A stretch of DNA of 64,000 bases from Bog-473 sp963707835 (GCA_963707835.1 CAVPRI010000002.1:682001-746000); one strand, 5' to 3'; positions 35,227 to 44,317 are shown, counted from the first letter of the stretch. Made by a program: numbers and translations. The notes: a model not told the origin generated them from the letters alone.

Positions 35227-36777
35227 TCAGGCCTCCTGCGGGCCGGGTCGACGGGACACGGCGAGCGCACTGTGCACCTCGGCGGCGTCGTCGAAGGGCA
35301 GCCGCCGGCCCTCGATCTCCTGGTAGGTCTCGTGGCCCTTGCCGGCCACCACGACCACGTCGCCCGGCCCGGCGGCGTCGAGGGCGCGGCGGATGGCGGC
35401 GCGCCGGTTGGGCTCGACCACCAGCCCCGCATGGGCTCGTCCGCCGGGGATGCCGGACAGGACCTCGGCCATGATGCTCTCGGGATCCTCGTGGCGCGGG
35501 TTGTCCGACGTGAGGAAGGCCACGTCGCTCAGGCGGACGGCGACTTCGCCCATCACCGGCCGCTTGGCCCGGTCGCGGTTGCCGCCGCACCCGAAGACGG
35601 CCAGGACCCGGGACCCGGGCGCGGCCAACCTCCTCGCCTCCCCCAGCACCACCTCGAGTCCCGCCGGCGTATGGGCATAGTCGACGACGACCGTATACGG
35701 GGCGGTGTCGACGTCCACCCCGGCCGGCCCCGACTGCGGCGCGGCCACGACCTGCATTCGACCGGGCACCGGGGACAGTCCGGCCATGGCGTGCGCGATC
35801 TCCCCGGGAGTGAGCTGGAAGTCGTCGACGGCCAGGGCAGCCTCGGCCGCCAGGAGGGCGTTGTCGACGTTGACGGAACCCGTCAGGGGCGTGGTGACCC
35901 GTTGGCCCCGCCAGGTGAACTCGGTGTGCCCGGATCGCACCACGACCTCGGTGGCGTCGCGACGCCTGACGGCCACGGTCGGGATGCGGACCAGCTCGAG
36001 CAGACGCCGGCCCCATGGATCATCGGCATTGACCACGCCGCGCAGGGCGTGGCTCGGGGTGAACAACGACGCCTTGGCCTCGAAGTACTCCTCCATCGTC
36101 CGGTGGTAGTCGAGGTGGTCGTGGCTGAGGTTCGTGAACACCGCCACATCGAAGTGGATGCCCTCGACCCTCGACTGGACGAGGGCATGGCTGGACACCT
36201 CCATGGCCACCGCGTGGCGAGCACCGGTGCTGCGTTGCCGATCTGCCACAGCGGCCAGCACGCGCTGCACCTCGGGGGCTTCGGGCGTCGTCCGGGCACC
36301 CGAGAGGGTCCCGAGGACGTTGGTGGGATGCCCGGTCGCGGCGAGCAGCTCGCCCAGCAGCTGGGTGACCGTGGTCTTGCCGTTCGTCCCCGTCACGCCG
36401 ATCATGACCAGCTCCCGAGCGGGATGACCGTAGAAGGCGGCGGCCAGGCGCGCCATGGCCGGGCGCATCGTGCCGGGGGCCACTCGCGCCTGGGTCACGT
36501 CACGATCGAGGAGCTCGGGCAGGAAGTGCTCGCAAACCAGTCCGACCGCACCTCGCTCCACCGCCTCTCGGGCGTGCGCATGTCCGTCGCTGATCTCCCC
36601 GGGGACGCAGCAGAACAGGTCGCCCGGCACGACCCGCCGACTGTCGTGGGTGATGCCGCCCACCTCGACGGCGGAGGGGTCGCCGACAGACTCGATCACC
36701 TCGATCTCGTCCATGAGAAGGTTCATGGGCACGGTTGGCATGGTCGACCCGACAGCGTTGCACGCCCCGGGCACCAT
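35227..36777 (-). CDS. murE: UDP-MurNAc-tripeptide synthetase MurE
   Basis: MurE adds the third amino acid to the peptidoglycan stem peptide. The 516-residue protein has GGITHDSRRVVPGDLFCCVPG, P-loop GVTGTNGKTTVTQLLG, VAMEVSSHALVQSRV, FTNLSHDHLDYHRTMEEYF and the C-terminal substrate loop TSDNPRHEDPESIM. That DNPR-type motif is the one that goes with meso-diaminopimelate specificity. ATG 36777-36775 is preferred because AGGAG precedes it by about 7 nt. It follows pbpB by 46 bp. Confidence 0.95.
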   Translation of the reverse strand: MVPGACNAVGSTMPTVPMNLLMDEIEVIESVGDPSAVEVGGITHDSRRVVPGDLFCCVPGEISDGHAHAREAVERGAVGLVCEHFLPELLDRDVTQARVAPGTMRPAMARLAAAFYGHPARELVMIGVTGTNGKTTVTQLLGELLAATGHPTNVLGTLSGARTTPEAPEVQRVLAAVADRQRSTGARHAVAMEVSSHALVQSRVEGIHFDVAVFTNLSHDHLDYHRTMEEYFEAKASLFTPSHALRGVVNADDPWGRRLLELVRIPTVAVRRRDATEVVVRSGHTEFTWRGQRVTTPLTGSVNVDNALLAAEAALAVDDFQLTPGEIAHAMAGLSPVPGRMQVVAAPQSGPAGVDVDTAPYTVVVDYAHTPAGLEVVLGEARRLAAPGSRVLAVFGCGGNRDRAKRPVMGEVAVRLSDVAFLTSDNPRHEDPESIMAEVLSGIPGGRAHAGLVVEPNRRAAIRRALDAAGPGDVVVVAGKGHETYQEIEGRRLPFDDAAEVHSALAVSRRPGPQEA

Positions 36778-36823
36778 CGTGACACTCCTGCAACGGCCAT
36801 GCGCCAGACCGGCCGGCGGTCGC

Positions 36824-38909
36824 TCACGTGATGTCCTGCGCCTGGTCGCTGGGTTTGGTCGCCGTGGCGGCCGAGGGGGAGGACTGCGCTCCGGGCGTCG
36901 TGGGGATGTCGTAGCGGTGGAGGGCATAGCTCATGATCTGGGAGAACACCGGGGCGGCCACCGTGCCGCCGAAGATGGGCGTCGGGCGGTCGAGCACCAC
37001 GATCATCGAGAGGGTCGGATTGGCCGCAGGCGCGAAGCCCACGAAGGAGGCCATGTACGCACCGTCGACATAGGTGTCATGCCCCGCTGTAGGGATCTGG
37101 GAGGTTCCCGTCTTGCCGGCCACGGTGTATCCGGGCACGGCGGCACTGCCCCCGGTCCCCTGGGCAACCACCTGCTGGAGCATCGTGCTCAGCTCGGCGT
37201 CCACGGCGGGCGAGAACACGGTGTGCGTGGCCGACGGGGGCGCCGCGGTCACGTTGCCCGACGGGCTCACCGTGGCCTGGACCAGCTTGGGCGCGACGTA
37301 CACGCCACCATTGGCCACGGTGTTGTAGGCATCGAGGACCTGGAGGGCATTGACCGCGTCGACCTGCCCGATGGGGAGTGAGACGTAGTCGGTCGGCTCC
37401 CACTGGGACGTGGTGGCGAGCAGGCCGGCCGATTCGCCGGGGAAGTGCAGTCCGGTCGCCTGACCGAATCCCAGCGCCTTGACCTGGGCGAGCAGGCGCT
37501 GCTCGCCCACGCCCTGCGCGATCTCCGAAGTACCGATGTTCGACGACTGCGCCAGGATCTGCGTCGCCGTGAGCGATTCGGTCGGGTGGGGTTCAGCGTC
37601 GTGGAACGACGATCCGTCGAGCTCCATGTGGTCAGCCACGGTGAACACCGAGTTCGGGTTGATGATGCCCTCCTGCAGCGCGGCCGAGAAGGTCACCAAC
37701 TTGAACACCGACCCCGGCTCGTAGAGCTGAGTGACGGCCAGGTTGTTCGGCGCCTCGTCGACGGCATCGTGGGGACCGATGGGTACCACGCCCCCGGGCG
37801 CGGCGTTGGCGCTCGAGTTGGTGGGCGCACCCAGCGGTCCGGGGTGCGTCGCCACCAGGTTCGCCATCGACAGGACCTGGCCGGTCTTCACGTCCATCAC
37901 GACCGCGGTGCCGCTGACCGCGTTGGACGACTCGATCGCCTTGGCCAGTGTCTGTTCCGACTCGTACTGGAGCTGGGTGTCGAGGGTCAGCTCGAGCCCC
38001 GTCCCCGGCGCCGTCGCCACCTGCTGGGTCACGGGAGATTGCGGGAGGGTCACACCGGAGGGCGACTCCATGATGCTCTCCTTGCCGGCCACCCCGGCCA
38101 GGAGCTGGTTGTCTCCGTACTCGAGTCCTCCGGCACCCTGCCCGGCCGCGTTGGTGAAGCCCACGACGGGAGCGGCCAGGTTGCCGTTGGGCACCGTGCG
38201 CTGGGCATCGGCAAGCAGACTGATGCCGGGGAACGCGTCAGCACTGATCTTCTGGCCGATCGTCTGGGGGACCTGGCGGGCGAGCACCACGTACCCCGAA
38301 TGCCGGTGGAGCTCGGTGGCCAGCGTGGTGGCGGGGATCCCGAGTATGGGCGATAGCGCCAGCGCCGTCTGGACGGGATGGGCGATCTGGAAGTCGTCGG
38401 CCACCACGTCGTTCGTGGCTACCGACAGCGCCAGCGGCGAGCCGTCGCGGGCGTAGATGCCGCCACGCAACGACGGCACCGACACGGTGATGGTCGACTC
38501 ACCGCGCGCCGCGGCCTGGTAGGAGCCGGCGCGGAGCACCTGGATGTCGACGAGCCTCGCCGCGATCAGCACGAGTGCCAGCACCAGCACGATTCGAATG
38601 AGGCGCGTCCGCCGCACGAAGGCGTCCGTCGTGGCACGCCGCGACGTCGGACGGCCCGCCGACCGGTTGGCACCGGCGCGCCTGGCCGGGCTGGCCGGGC
38701 GAGGTGCCCGCCTCGTGGCGGGCGTGTGGGTGTGATGCGGGCGCGGCCGAGCCGGCGCGCCGGCGGCGCGCGCCGTCGTGCCGGCTCGTGCGGTGCGACC
38801 AGAGGCCGTCCGCGTGGAGGCCGTGCGTCCAGGGGATGTGCGCGCGGCAGCCTTGGTACCCGAATCTGAGCGCGCGCTGGCGAAGGTCTGGTCGGGTCGG
38901 GACGCTCAC
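36824..38909 (-). CDS. pbpB: Septal transpeptidase PbpB/FtsI (N-terminal start uncertain, probable frameshift)
   Basis: This class B penicillin-binding protein crosslinks septal peptidoglycan. After a transmembrane helix (LIRIVLVLALVLIAARLVDI) come a pedestal domain and a transpeptidase domain with the SxxK motif in YEPGSVFKLV, SSN in AQSSNIGT, and KTG in VAGKTGTSQIP. From the GTG at 38617 the product is 597 residues with no cytoplasmic tail. Upstream in the same frame lie about 95 codons of Arg/Ala/Thr-rich sequence, like the basic tail of mycobacterial PbpB, but with no start codon. A GTG at 38909, overlapping the ftsL stop as GTGA, begins the neighbouring frame, so one indel near 38885-38905 would restore the full protein. 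Confidence 0.9.
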
Positions 38910-39439
38910 GGCGTCTTGGTCGTCGTGGTTGGGGTGCTCGATGACGACGGCGCAGGCGCGGCCACGGGGGGCAGCACCTTCGGGGTGGGCAGCGGTGTCG
39001 TGAGGGACACGTAGGGCAGCTCGGTCACGCTCGCCGGTCGCACCATGTGCATCTGGCCAGCGGCGACAGCGACGATACGCGTCGGCGTCTCGAGTTGTGC
39101 GGCCGCCAGCTCCTGCTGGCGGTGCGCGCTCTGCTCAAGGCTCAACGTGTGCCGCAGTGAAGAGAGCCGCACCTGCCCGTTGGCCAGCACGGCCTGCCCC
39201 ACCACCACGGCGAGGAGGGCCACCAGCACGATGCCGATCGAGGCCAGGTTGACCAGCCTGCTCCCACGGAGCCCGCGGATACCTGCGGCCCCGCGGCGTG
39301 ACCCTGGCGGGACGACCCGCAGCGGTGGCCGGCGGGTCTCGGGTGCCCGGGGAGCGGCAGTTTCTCGACGATCCGGTGGACGTGGCCTGGGCGCGACGGC
39401 GTGACGTCGGGCGGGAGCCGCTGTGGCGGGAGGTGCCAT
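38906..39439 (-). CDS. ftsL: FtsL-like cell division protein
   Basis: The 177-residue protein sits exactly where ftsL belongs, between rsmH and pbpB. It has a Pro/Arg-rich cytoplasmic tail of about 70 residues, one transmembrane helix (LASIGIVLVALLAVVVGQAVL), a short extracellular coiled coil (SSLRHTLSLEQSAHRQQELAAAQ) and the FtsL-like ETPTRIVAVAAGQMHMVRPASV block. It ends in a Pro/Ser/Thr tail. FtsL joins FtsQ and a FtsB-type partner to activate FtsW-PbpB. The ATG at 39439-39437 overlaps the rsmH stop as TGATG. Confidence 0.82.
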   Translation of the reverse strand: MAPPATAAPARRHAVAPRPRPPDRRETAAPRAPETRRPPLRVVPPGSRRGAAGIRGLRGSRLVNLASIGIVLVALLAVVVGQAVLANGQVRLSSLRHTLSLEQSAHRQQELAAAQLETPTRIVAVAAGQMHMVRPASVTELPYVSLTTPLPTPKVLPPVAAPAPSSSSTPTTTTKTP

Positions 39440-40380
39440 CAGGCCGGCTCTTCGTCGATCCGCACCACGGCGCGGAGGCGGGCACTCTCCGCACGTGGGT
39501 TCTCGGCCACCTCCGCCGGCGACGCCTTGCGGGAACCACGGAAGACGAGCCGGTGGCGAACCACGGCACCGCAGACACAGGGCAGACCGGGGGGGCAGAC
39601 GCATCCCCCGGTGGACGCGTCGGCAAACACCTGCTTGGTAAGGCGATCCTCGCCGGAGTGGTAGCTGATGACGGCGCACACGCCGCCGACGGCCAGCCCG
39701 TCGAGCGCGGCGGGCAGGGCATGCGCCAGCTGGCCCAGCTCGTCGTTGACCTCGATCCGCAGCGCCTGGAACACCCGCCGCGCCGGATGGCCGCGCCGCC
39801 TGGCCGCGGCCGGAACGGCTGACGCCACCACGTCGGCCAACTGCTGCGTCGAGGTGAGCGGCCGGGCCCGCACCACTGCACGGGCCAGCCGTCCCGACAG
39901 CCGCCCCTCGCCGTTGGCGCGGAACAACGTGGCCAACTCCCCTTCAGGGAGGCCGTTCACCAGGTCGGCCGCGGTCACGGTTCCCGCCGGATCCATCCGC
40001 ATGTCGAGCGGCCCAGAGCGCCGGAAGGAGAAACCGCGCTCGGCCCGGTCGAGCTGGGGTGAGCTCACCCCGAGGTCGAAGAGGACCCCCGAGAGTTCCT
40101 CGAGTCCCGCATCGTCCATCACCGCCCCGAGGGTGGAGAACGGTCCGCGGATCAGCGTCACCCGGTCCCTGAACGGCGTCAGCCGCGCCCCTGCCTCACT
40201 CAGTGCTGCCGGGTCACGGTCGAACCCGACCAGCCGAATCGACTGATTGGCCTGGAGCAACGCCGCCGCGTGTCCCCCGCCGCCCACGGTGGCGTCGACG
40301 ACCACACCGGCGGGGACCGGTGCGAAGAGCGCCACGATCTCGTCGCGCAGTACGGGGATGTGATCGAACGCCTGGGCCAT
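39439..40380 (-). CDS. rsmH: 16S rRNA (cytosine1402-N4)-methyltransferase RsmH
   Basis: RsmH methylates N4 of C1402 in 16S rRNA. The 313-residue protein shows the MAQAFDHIPVLRDEIVALF beginning, SAM site VDATVGGGGHAAALL, LFDLGVSSPQLDRAERGFSF, LDMRMDP and VISYHSGEDRLTKQVF. A Cys-rich CVCPPGLPCVCG follows, as in other family members. The start is ATG 40380-40378. It is separated from mraZ by 194 bp (40381-40574), in which I see no gene or clear signal. Confidence 0.95.
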   Translation of the reverse strand: MAQAFDHIPVLRDEIVALFAPVPAGVVVDATVGGGGHAAALLQANQSIRLVGFDRDPAALSEAGARLTPFRDRVTLIRGPFSTLGAVMDDAGLEELSGVLFDLGVSSPQLDRAERGFSFRRSGPLDMRMDPAGTVTAADLVNGLPEGELATLFRANGEGRLSGRLARAVVRARPLTSTQQLADVVASAVPAAARRRGHPARRVFQALRIEVNDELGQLAHALPAALDGLAVGGVCAVISYHSGEDRLTKQVFADASTGGCVCPPGLPCVCGAVVRHRLVFRGSRKASPAEVAENPRAESARLRAVVRIDEEPA

Positions 40381-40574
40381 CTGCAGCCCCCCGGCCGGTG
40401 GGTCGAGAGGGAGGTGGAGATCCGGACGACCAGCAAGGAAGTGGGTGGAGTGGCCTTCCTGCGTCCCGGTCGAGGAGCTGCACATGGTCCAGTGTCGTGT
40501 CGTTGGGCCTCTTTTCATTTCGCGTTCGGTCTGGCGTGAGCTCGGGCGCGCCATCCCTGACACCCGCGATCCGG

Positions 40575-40997
40575 CTACGCCCCCTCCTCGTCGTCGAGCA
40601 GCCAGCTCTCCTCGGGAAGCACCCGTTCGGCCCACGCCGCCGGGTTCCACAGCTCGACCCGGTCGATGACTCCGTGCACCAGCACCTCTGCCTCGAGCCG
40701 GGCGAAGGCGCGCAGGTGCGAGGGGATGGGCATGCGTCCCTGTCGGTCTATTTCGATCTCGGCCGAGTTCGACGCCCAGATACGAGCCCGGTTCCGGTCG
40801 GACCGCCCTGCGTCCGCCTTCTGGAGCATCGTCTCCATCTGTCGTTCGAACTCGCCGGGCGTCCATAGCGCCAGGCAGCCCTCGGAGTGCTGCGTCAGAT
40901 AGCCCCCCCGCTCGAAGGGCGTGCGGAACTTCGCCGGCAGGATCACCCTGCCCTTCGCGTCGAGCGTGTGCTCGTACCTGCCGACGAACCCTGCCAC
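40575..40997 (-). CDS. mraZ: Transcriptional regulator MraZ
   Basis: MraZ is a ring-forming AbrB-like DNA-binding protein that controls the dcw operon it heads. The 140-residue protein has two SpoVT/AbrB-type halves: FVGRYEHTLDAKGRVILPAKFR, and ASNSAEIEIDRQGRMPIPSHLRAFA, each with the DxKGR/DxQGR DNA-binding signature. The start is GTG 40997-40995. Just upstream lies an array of 10-bp repeats resembling known MraZ boxes (41031-41110), so autoregulation is very likely. Confidence 0.96.
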   Translation of the reverse strand: MAGFVGRYEHTLDAKGRVILPAKFRTPFERGGYLTQHSEGCLALWTPGEFERQMETMLQKADAGRSDRNRARIWASNSAEIEIDRQGRMPIPSHLRAFARLEAEVLVHGVIDRVELWNPAAWAERVLPEESWLLDDEEGA

Positions 40998-41030
40998 TTG
41001 CCGTGTCTCCCACGATGCTCCCTGGTCTGC

Positions 41031-41110
41031 GTCCCTCGACGCCCCTTTGCACCATTTCTCGCCACTTTACGCCCTTTCCCACCACCTGACAACCATCAGC
41101 TGCCACTTGC
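41031..41110 (-). promoter_or_regulatory. MraZ operator: array of 10-bp direct repeats
   Basis: On the minus strand, consecutive 10-bp units approximate GNAAAGTGGC. Plus-strand units include GCCCCTTTGC (41041), GCCACTTTAC (41061), GCCCTTTCCC (41071) and TGCCACTTGC (41101). Seven units (41041-41110) are clear and an eighth (41031-41040) is degenerate. MraZ boxes in other bacteria are short G-rich direct repeats with a 10-bp period, usually three or four copies. TAAAGT at 41069-41064 inside the array could be the -10 box, so bound MraZ would block transcription. Confidence 0.75.
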
Positions 41111-41279
41111 AACCCGAACGCAATGCAGCGGCACCACTTCACGGGCGTGGCGGACCCCGGGTGACCACTCCGGAGGAAGGACCGGTGAGCGGGGCAAAGG
41201 GGGGTGGTGCAGGTGCCGACGGGGGGGCCGGCCAGTGCCGAGCCAGGCGTAGAAACGTGCGGAGCGGGAGCCGGGCTGA

Positions 41280-41984
41280 CTATCCGCGAGTTGCGGGATG
41301 CACCTGCGGCCGGGCCAGCCCGGTGAACGAGCCGAGGAGGCGGTGGCGCACGGTTGCGAGATCCCCGACGGGATCGTCGAGCTCGGTGAGCCCGATGGCG
41401 ACCCGCTCCAAGCGGTTCGCGAGATCGGAGCGGGCGGCGTCGTCGATCTCGAGCGCCGCCAACAGGGGAACCGGATCCCAGCGCAGGTACGCGGACGAGG
41501 AGAACAGCGCCCCCTCCCGGGCCCGCCACTGGGATAGCCCGACGACCTTGCGGCCTTCGGCGAACACTTCGCCCGGGCCGCGTCCAGCGAAGCACACCAG
41601 TCCACCGAGTGCGCCGGGCACGGCGCGGCCGGTGTGGATCTCGAGCCCACGGCCGCGGCCGTCGGGTGAGAGGGCGCTGACCCACCACGCCCCGACCCAC
41701 GCTGCAGCCGCGGCGACGTCGGGGTCCCAGAGCGGATCCGAGTGGGGGATCCAGGCGTCCACCCAGAGCTGCGCCCCCGGCTCGAGATAGACCGCCCCTC
41801 CCCCGCCACGGCGTCTGGCAACAGCGACCCGGTCGGCGCGACGTGTCATGGCGGCGGCGACGACCCCCTCGGGTTGTGTGCTGCCGAGCACCAGGGTCGG
41901 CCGCGCCACCTCACGAACGACGGCCACGCGTTCCGGTTCGGCGCGGAACCTGTCGACGTCGAAGAGCGGCGCGCCGGCCGGCAA
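41280..41984 (-). CDS. Lipoate-protein ligase A-like protein
   Basis: This protein of about 234 residues belongs to the biotin/lipoate A/B ligase fold. The key motif is RRRGGGGAVYLEPGAQLWVD, matching the RR-x-GGGAV loop of LplA, preceded by RPTLVLGSTQPEGVVAAAMTRRAD. Whether it attaches lipoate or octanoate, or is a divergent relative, cannot be told. No ATG or GTG lies near the plausible N-terminus. A TTG at 41984-41982, just after the HNH gene stop, gives a sensible start (LPAGAPLFDVDRF). The start is uncertain. Confidence 0.7.
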   Translation of the reverse strand: MPAGAPLFDVDRFRAEPERVAVVREVARPTLVLGSTQPEGVVAAAMTRRADRVAVARRRGGGGAVYLEPGAQLWVDAWIPHSDPLWDPDVAAAAAWVGAWWVSALSPDGRGRGLEIHTGRAVPGALGGLVCFAGRGPGEVFAEGRKVVGLSQWRAREGALFSSSAYLRWDPVPLLAALEIDDAARSDLANRLERVAIGLTELDDPVGDLATVRHRLLGSFTGLARPQVHPATRG

Positions 41985-41986
41985 GC

Positions 41987-42493
41987 TCAGGAGGCCGCGG
42001 CCAGGTAGGGCTCCCAGAGCGGGTCCACCTCCGCAAGGTGGCGCAGCCGCCACAGGTGGCCGTCGGGCGCGGTCGGCTTGACCCGAAGTGTCCAGCCGAG
42101 CTCGGAGAGCAACTGGTCCGCCTTGACGAGGTTGTCCCGCTTGCACGCCGCCACGACGTTGGACCACTCGTGGGTGCCCCCACGGCTACGCGGGATCACA
42201 TGGTCGATGGTGTCCGCCGGCTGCGAGCAGTACACGCACAACCCGCCGTCGCGGCGCAACACGGAGCGTCGGGTGACCGGCGGGGTGCGCGCCCACCGGG
42301 GGATGCGCACCATCTGCGTGAGCCGCACGATGGAAGGGACGTCGATCTGCAGGTTCGCCGAGTGGAAGACCCGGCAGTCATGGCGCGCCGCGACGACCTC
42401 GGCGCGTCTCCCGAGCAGCAGGACCACTGCACGGCGATCCGTCACCAGGGCGAGCGGCTCGTAGGTCGCGTTGAGGAGCAGGACCCGCTCCAT
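41987..42493 (-). CDS. HNH endonuclease family protein
   Basis: This 168-residue stand-alone HNH protein is of the type widespread in actinobacteria. It begins MERVLLLNATYEPLALV, has a basic middle (RRSVLRRDGGLCVYC), and the HNH signature DTIDHVIPRSRGGTHEWSNVVAACKRDN with zinc-binding CxxC and AC-x pairs. Similar proteins are chromosomal housekeeping-like genes of unknown role, not homing endonucleases. ATG 42493-42491 is preceded by GGGGGT and a TAGCCT box 9 nt upstream. It is followed after 2 bp by the LplA-like gene. Confidence 0.88.
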   Translation of the reverse strand: MERVLLLNATYEPLALVTDRRAVVLLLGRRAEVVAARHDCRVFHSANLQIDVPSIVRLTQMVRIPRWARTPPVTRRSVLRRDGGLCVYCSQPADTIDHVIPRSRGGTHEWSNVVAACKRDNLVKADQLLSELGWTLRVKPTAPDGHLWRLRHLAEVDPLWEPYLAAAS

Positions 42494-42502
42494 ACCCCCG
42501 AC

Positions 42503-42508
42503 AGGCTA
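42503..42508 (-). promoter_or_regulatory. Putative -10 box for the HNH gene
   Basis: TAGCCT lies 9 nt before the ATG at 42493 on the minus strand, in the 12-bp gap after the small upstream gene. The transcript would be leaderless or nearly so. Confidence 0.3.
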
Positions 42509-42790
42509 TCCACGAGGAGGCCGCGAGCGCTGACACCAGCGGAGGAACGAGACCACGTCGGCCGTGGTGAGCGCACCACCGGTCCCCTCCGGTCCGCCAT
42601 ATGCGGTCTCGAGCCGGAACCGCCAGTACTCCTCGCCCGGCAGGGGCAGGAACGGCGCGCGTCGCCACCAGCCTCGGCGGGCCAGGCGAAGCAGCGCGCC
42701 CAGCCCCGACAGCCAGAGCCCCGGTCGCGGTGCCACGGCGCGCACCACCACGGCCACGTCGGCGCTCCAGCGCCGGTCCGAACCGGTCAT
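42506..42790 (-). CDS. Small hypothetical protein (94 aa)
   Basis: ATG 42790-42788 overlaps the ROK kinase stop as ATGA, which supports the gene. The protein has a moderately hydrophobic stretch (GLWLSGLGALLRLARRGWW) and a motif-like FLPLPGEEYWRFRLETAYGG. It ends in a helix, TTADVVSFLRWCQRSR. Arg and Trp are abundant. I believe similar small proteins occur beside ROK genes in related actinobacteria, but I cannot name a family. Confidence 0.6.
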   Translation of the reverse strand: MTGSDRRWSADVAVVVRAVAPRPGLWLSGLGALLRLARRGWWRRAPFLPLPGEEYWRFRLETAYGGPEGTGGALTTADVVSFLRWCQRSRPPRG

Positions 42791-43686
42791 CCCGACGGCT
42801 CGGCAGCGTGCATTCCCACACGTGCCGCGCCCACCAGCGGTCCGAGATCCCCCAGTCCACCCGGCACCACGCGCGCGCCGCGGGTGAACTCCAGGCAGCA
42901 CCGCTCGTCCATCTCGGCTTGAGCCGCGGCGAAGAACGGCGCACCGAACCCCAGGGCGACCGATCCGCTCACCACGGCCAGTGAGAGGTCGAGCAGGTTG
43001 GCCACCGACGCGAGCGCACGGCCCACGAGTCTCGCCGTGCGCTCCACCACCTCGTCGGGTGCCTCGCGGGCAGGACGTCCCGTGCGTTTCTCGATCGCCG
43101 TCCCCGACGCCTCGGCTTCGAGGCATCCCCGCGCGCCACAGCTGCAGGCGCGCCCATGGGGCTCGACGATCATGTGTCCGATGTGCCCGGCATTGCCCAA
43201 GCGGCCACCGAGCAACCGACCATCGAGAACGATCCCGCCCCCCACGCCAGTCGAGACGACCATGGCGACGTAGTCCCGGTAGCCGGTCGCTGCACCGAGC
43301 CATCCCTCGCCGAGAGCGAGTGCCTTGGCGTCGTTGTCCACGAAGGTCGGCAGCCCGGTCATCGCGGCGAGCCGCGAACGGAGAGGAAAGCCGCGCCAGG
43401 CCGGGATGTTGAGCGGGGACACCGCATCACCTCCGGGCGCCATGGGGCCCCCGCACCCCACGCCACACACCGTGAGCCGGTCCGCCGGCCGGGCAGCCCC
43501 GGCCACCCGCTCCACCAGCGCCGCCAGGTCGCCCCACAGTCGCTCGGCAGCGACGGCCTCCGACTCCGACCCGTCCCACCGCCGCGTCGGGACGGCGGCT
43601 CGCTCGCTCACGGTGCCCTCGAGGGTGACCAGGCCGGCGGCCAGCTTGGTGCCACCGATGTCGACCGCCAGGACGAGGTCAGCCAC
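42787..43686 (-). CDS. ROK family sugar kinase (glucokinase-like)
   Basis: This 299-residue ROK kinase probably phosphorylates glucose or a related sugar with ATP. The N-terminal phosphate motif is LAVDIGGTKLAAGLV. Sugar binding is seen in FVDNDAKALALGEGWLGAA with the catalytic Asp, then STGVGGGIVLDGRLLGG. The ROK zinc motif is GHIGHMIVEPHGRACSCGARGCLE with C-x-C-x4-C. There is no N-terminal winged helix, so it is a kinase rather than a repressor. The start is GTG 43686-43684. Confidence 0.9.
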   Translation of the reverse strand: MADLVLAVDIGGTKLAAGLVTLEGTVSERAAVPTRRWDGSESEAVAAERLWGDLAALVERVAGAARPADRLTVCGVGCGGPMAPGGDAVSPLNIPAWRGFPLRSRLAAMTGLPTFVDNDAKALALGEGWLGAATGYRDYVAMVVSTGVGGGIVLDGRLLGGRLGNAGHIGHMIVEPHGRACSCGARGCLEAEASGTAIEKRTGRPAREAPDEVVERTARLVGRALASVANLLDLSLAVVSGSVALGFGAPFFAAAQAEMDERCCLEFTRGARVVPGGLGDLGPLVGAARVGMHAAEPSG

Positions 43687-43734
43687 GGTGGTTTCTTCGG
43701 AGGCACGCCCGGGCCCAGCGGCCCGGCGACCCGC

Positions 43735-44133
43735 TCAGCCTTCGCGCCGGTGGAAGCGCGACCGGATCCAGTCGCGTGCCTCGCTGACCGCGCTCTCGAT
43801 CCCGCCCACCCCGCCGGTCCGCGGCTCACCGTCCTTCGACCTCGTGAGGTCGTGCCACCCGGCACGACCCATCCGGCGGAGGTTCCGCTCGAACCAGACC
43901 GCCGAGGCAAACATGATCACGACGCCGACGAACCCGGCGATGACCGAGGTGCTGTAGAAGGCAACCAGGATGACCACGCCAAGGACGAACGTCACCGCCG
44001 CCCACTTGCAGTAGCGGCCGGCGTGCCGGTAGACGGTCTCCGAGCGCACGCGTTCCGCGAACTCGGGATCCTGGCGGACCAGGGACTCCTCGAGCTCTGC
44101 GAGGATTCGCTGTTCGTGATCGGAAAGCGGCAC
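43735..44133 (-). CDS. DUF3040 domain membrane protein
   Basis: The 132-residue protein begins VPLSDHEQRILAELEESLVRQDPEFA, the hallmark of DUF3040, a small actinobacterial membrane family of unknown role. Two hydrophobic helices follow (AAVTFVLGVVILVAFYS and SVIAGFVGVVIMFASAVWF), then a basic C-terminal tail. GTG 44133-44131 is chosen, with AGG and GGGGG upstream; an alternative GTG lies two codons earlier. In mycobacteria and relatives such genes often lie near dcw genes, as here. Confidence 0.85.
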   Translation of the reverse strand: MPLSDHEQRILAELEESLVRQDPEFAERVRSETVYRHAGRYCKWAAVTFVLGVVILVAFYSTSVIAGFVGVVIMFASAVWFERNLRRMGRAGWHDLTRSKDGEPRTGGVGGIESAVSEARDWIRSRFHRREG

Positions 44134-44317
44134 TAGCACCTGCCCCCTGGGATCTCCACAACCAACCGTGTCCCATGTTGGCACGCTCGCCAGACGCGGA
44201 CAACGGGACCTTTCCCACTGCTCTGCGACCGAGCGGGTACCTCCACCGGCCGAAGCTTAGAGCCGTCGTGGACAGGACCGGGCGCGGCTCGCCGTCCGAC
44301 CCCGCTCCCGCGCCGGG

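Noticed and set aside
41987..42493. The HNH gene as a homing endonuclease or phage remnant.
   Set aside because: It sits in an ordinary gene run with matching composition and resembles the chromosomal stand-alone actinobacterial HNH family; no phage or intron features are seen.
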